NCBI GenBank assembly: GCA_021432635.1
Contig: MU270142.1
Location: 1 to 64,000, forward strand
DNA: 64,000 bases
Direction: 5' to 3'
DNA from: Thozetella sp. PMI_491
Lineage: Eukaryota > Ascomycota > Sordariomycetes > Chaetosphaeriales > Chaetosphaeriaceae
Shown here piece by piece: positions 60,165 through 64,000 of this stretch. Every line of letters begins with the position of its first letter. Position 1 is the first letter of the stretch. The notes beneath the pieces are model-generated. The model searched no databases and had not been told where the DNA came from. It saw only the letters and a program-made list of their open reading frames with translations. Both the position numbers and the translations under genes were made by a program.

Positions 60165-63100
60165 CGTCCTGCTCCTGTTGTTGAGGTGCCCGAGCGTGGA
60201 CGAATTCAAAGCACCCGGCTTCGCGGAGATCCCACTTGCATAGAGCCTGTCTCTCCTCCCTGGGAGTAGATCGAAACGGCGGTGGGTTGTGAAAGTGCGT
60301 TAGAAAGAAAAGGTATTAAGTAAAAAGCCGAAAAGAAATGAGGGATGCGGAAGGCCTCAACATGAGGACGAATACAAGGCCCAGCCGGAGAAAAAAAAGC
60401 ACGCAGGGAATAAAAACTGCTGGGGGAAGACCAGTCCTGCAGAAAAGAGAAGGGAAGGAAGAGAGAGATGCATGAGATGAGATCAGAAAGTGGAAGGCAA
60501 CGGGCGCAGAGGGTATGTAACAGACAGGGCCCCCGCAGATCACCCTGCCGTGTGGGACGCCGGGACCCAAGAAACAGAGGGGTGCATAACAGACTTGTGC
60601 CCTGACATAGACCTCCACTGGGTGTATCAGGGGTATTGGGCTGCGCTGGTAACCGACTCAAGCGAGAGAGCGAGGCCTGGCTGGGGGGAGGGCAGACTCG
60701 AGAGGGGATCCCGGCTGAACGCATCCGGTTGAGGGCACGAGCCAAAAGGCCATCCAGGGCAAAGCAGCAAGTAGAGATACCTAAGATCCCAAGGTCACCC
60801 TCGAGCGAATGCCGCTCTAGCTAGGGCAAGGGGTCGTCCGGACTCGCATCGGGCGAGTCATTAATGCTTCCCACCACATTCCGTGCCATAGCGCTGGGGA
60901 AAGAGGCACTTCGAAGCCAAGATCCAGATGACCCAATAGTCGTTGAGCCGGTGCTGAAAAAACCAGCGTACCAACGGCTGGGGAAGGGCAAATCTCTGGT
61001 AAGCATGTCGCCAGGGAATCTACGAGTCTCGGAGGCAACTTGGCCAGGGACTTCGGCTCGACGCATACGATGGGCCCCCTGGAGCAGATCCCTCATCCCT
61101 CTACAGAAGGTGGTGTCATGAGGGCATGAGCTGGTGCGAGGACTGCTCTGAGCAAATCGCCTTGTCCTGCGGCAGAATACCCAGGGCTGTCGAGACCGCC
61201 TGGAGCCATCTGGAGGAGGGCTTCGGGGCTCGCATTGAGCAGAGCTCTGGAACGGGCAAGTGAGCTATGAACCTGGAGGTGAGAAGCAGGGGGAGCGGCG
61301 TCTCAGCAGGGGGGGACGACGTTTCAGATGGCTTGGCGACCGGGGGAGCATGCGAGCCGCGGCGCAGGTGGGGCCGCATCGTGCAGCACGCACGTCCCGC
61401 CGATGGAGCCCCAGGCCCTCATCGAGTTTAAGCGCGACTGAAGCAGGTTGCAACTCGCAAGCAGTTGTAAAACTTAAGAGTACTGTATGCAGCAATCACC
61501 GTTCCCTTGGCTACAAACGGGAGCGGGTGCACGGCGCATGGATTCGTTGCTCATGCGAACTCCTGCAAGGCGAGATGCCTCGGGAATGGTTGATGCAGAG
61601 GAGAACGAAGGCGGGCTCAGCACGAGAAGCGCTTTTGGGAGTTTGCGAGAACTTGTAGAGCAAGCTTGCAGGGCAGTGGCATGGCATCATGGCCGAACGA
61701 CAGTGTGGCATGGCATTGCTGGCGGACAAAATGTATGCATCTCCCCAGGCTTGCTGATCGATCTCGATAAGAGAGGGAAGGAGGCAGGGACCGGGTGGTG
61801 GTGCCCCGGGAGAGGCGCTCTTGGCTCCACCTTCTTCGTTCGGGGGGGGGGGGGCGACTCACACGGTCGAGGACAACCCCGACAGGCCGCCGCTTCTTGC
61901 CTTCCCAGTAACGGGAAGGCTTGGAAAGGCACCGAATGCGCGGTGCGCTGCTCTCGCTGGGTATGTAGGTAATTAGCTGAGCTCCCCAGCGTTACATGCG
62001 CGTATTCGCCTGCAAAAGACGAGCAAGCGCCACTCCCTCCTGCAGCCCATAGCGCGAAAGTATTTCCCGACATGTCTCTCTGCTACTCGCGAAGCTGTAG
62101 GGGTTGCCGCCAGTGCCATATCCGGCCTCCTAGCTGCCCCAGTTCGGGGTACCGACGACCCCTTTCCAAGCCTTCGGATGCCTCCCTTCGTCGTCTCCGA
62201 GCAAGGCCGCGAGAAACGCAGCAAAACACTGGGCCACTGAGCAAACTCGTCTGCCTGCCTGGACCCTAGAGCTGGAGGTCAGATCCGGAGCTCGGCACAC
62301 CTGGCTGCCATGCGAAAAGCCTTCCGTGGATCTGTCTCAACCCCCCCTCAACCCCCCCTCTTCCCTCACCCCTTCACCCCGGGCTAGGAAGCCCAGCAAA
62401 CGACCAAGGGGCATGGATGCCCACTCGCTTTCTCTCCAGGCATTTTCCCGAAGAAGACCTGCTAGACGCCAGATTCGGCTCAGCCAGACTGAGAGTGTGT
62501 CGCTGCGGAGCTTGTGGGTCGGACGCGCTTTGCACAGTGCGCTGTGCTGATGTTCGCTACCCCGTGCTGTCAGAGAGCCCATTGCTGGGCTTACCTGCTG
62601 CCTCTGGGATGGCAGTTTCCTGTCTCCCGTTTGAGGGCTCTCGAATTGGACAACTGCCGGCCATCTTGAGACTCCATGAAAGACGTCGACTTCATGCCCC
62701 ATGTGCATTGGGTCCAGAGAGAGTCCACTGCTCTGCGGAAGCTACCCCAGAATGCTGCTCTTCTGCGCTCACCGGGCTCATTCATCAGATCATCCAAGTG
62801 GATTCCCGAACCGCACCTGAGGCGCTCTCCACAGACACATGATCCATACTCTGGTATGCCTCCCACACCGGTCTATCTTGTCGGTGATAGCATAGGATGA
62901 CTTGACTCGCTGCGAACCCTTTTTCTCCACAGGGGAGCCCTAGGTGCGCTCGCTTGCTCGCCTGCTCGGCGGACTTCCCGCCGCATCCTGGCCTGTAATT
63001 ATTATGCCGACGAAGGCAGTGATTGTACTCGGTGGGACCTAGCTGCCCAGAAGTTCTTAGGTACCTTACTTCCTGACATCTGAACTGCACACGGCCACCA

Positions 63101-64000
63101 GACAGGCATGCCAGGGACGACAAGCACGACAGGCCATTGACAGAAGCTTGGCAAAGCAGAGGCATGTGTCTCACGCAAGACACTGCTACATTGGTCTACT
63201 GCCATGCGGTTTGGCGAGCAGAGCTCGTCCATGCTTCTCTCTGCTGTCCACGTGAGGGCTGAAACTGACGAGCAGCTCTACACCATCCAAAGCAGGTCAC
63301 GTTGTGATCGTGATACCATGGGCGCCAAACAAAACACCGCACCCGGCAGAGTTGATAACTGGTTCAGGAGATCATGTCGGCAACATTAGCCGTCCATCCC
63401 GACCAGCGGTAAACAAATTTCCGTATTTCCCGGCGTCGTTTTGAGGTCTCCCGCGAAGCCTGTGGCCGATATTCCCGGAGTACCACCCATGATCTCGCAA
63501 GGTACTCGAGAAAGGATGTCAGGGGATCCCGCATAAATGACCCACACCTCGTCCTCGCCCCCTGAAACGGTCATGGCACTTGTACCACCAAGACGACAAT
63601 CTGCCGTACCTTTTTTTTCTTCCTGTCCCGCCACTCGCGCATCGACAACCGTTGTTTACGAGAGCAGGGGAGGGTTTGCTAGCGATCTTTGCAACTCGGA
63701 TGGCTTCAATGAGCACCGGTGAATATGCATCTGTCCCCGTGTGGTGTCCTGATCGTCGGATACTTCCACATTTGCTGCTCAGCACATCGCTGCATCTCGA
63801 AGGGCATCAGTGTACTCAAGAGTCACGCGCTCTTGATGTGCCGCGCTATTATACTGAGGTAGGGTTTTTGTACCGTGCCGCACACGAATCACCTTTGTGC
63901 ATACATACTAGCCAAACGCTTCCGCGCGTCCTTCCCTCTGCCTCCGTCTGGAACTACGCCGCTGTTCTCTAAGCCGTATACGATACCGTAGCCTGCACCT
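60165..64000. other. Right-hand region without a supportable gene
   Basis: The first several hundred bases are the promoter side and CT-rich leader (minus strand) of the membrane-protein gene. The rest has frames of up to about 160 codons on both strands with no recognisable protein character, and a G11 run near 61844-61854. No spliced gene or RNA gene could be assembled up to the window edge. Confidence 0.55.

Noticed and set aside
59506-60243. Plus-strand frame with long Leu, Ser and Pro runs
   Set aside because: Antisense image of the poly-Gly/Asn/Asp tract of the membrane protein gene. The sense model has textbook introns.

Overview
The window looks like a 64 kb nuclear segment of a filamentous ascomycete, most likely a Sordariomycete of the Sordariales/Chaetomiaceae kind (inference from protein resemblance and from the short GTRNGT...CTAAC...AG introns). 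Twelve protein genes can be supported firmly or fairly firmly, plus one weaker small gene. They lie among long GC-rich, pyrimidine/purine-skewed intergenic stretches full of microsatellites. I recognise no transposon, retroelement, rRNA, tRNA or CRISPR, and no biosynthetic gene cluster.

Left part (1-16184): nearly 10 kb without a supportable gene, then a spliced Sordariomycete-type unknown protein with an acidic tail (9851-11016, +), converging on the AAA ATPase CDC48/p97 (11843-14636, -, six exons including a 28-nt microexon), and a small uncharacterised ORF (15714-16184, -). Middle (18923-35300): a Zn(II)2Cys6 regulator (-), a beta-lactamase-like serine hydrolase (-), a DUF3074 START-like/coiled-coil protein (+) converging on a single-RRM RNA-binding protein (-). 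Centre-right (37308-42399): a Wdr8/WRAP73 WD40 protein (-) divergent from the molybdenum-cofactor gene nit-7/cnxABC (MoaA-MoaC, +). Right (46937-60164): a FYVE-type zinc-finger protein (+) converging on an ELO fatty-acid elongase (-), then a GMC long-chain alcohol oxidase (+) converging on a single-pass membrane protein with a 28-glycine run and a cytoplasmic PPxY motif (-). The last 3.8 kb holds no supportable gene.

The genes are mostly unrelated housekeeping functions: protein extraction, Moco synthesis, microtubule anchoring, endosomal lipid binding and lipid metabolism. The elongase and the alcohol oxidase are near neighbours that both act on long-chain aliphatic substrates, but nothing shows co-regulation. 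The most interesting point is in nit-7. The MoaA part can end at a natural Gly-Gly-stop, and the splice donor that would remove that stop overlaps the Gly-Gly codons. Splicing to an acceptor 155 nt downstream then joins MoaA in frame to MoaC. One transcript could thus give both an active MoaA and a MoaA-MoaC fusion, as known for human MOCS1. Other points are a stopless 3n intron inside the zinc cluster of the transcription factor, a second stopless 3n intron in Wdr8, a 44-base G homopolymer, and a FYVE finger with a His in place of one Cys.
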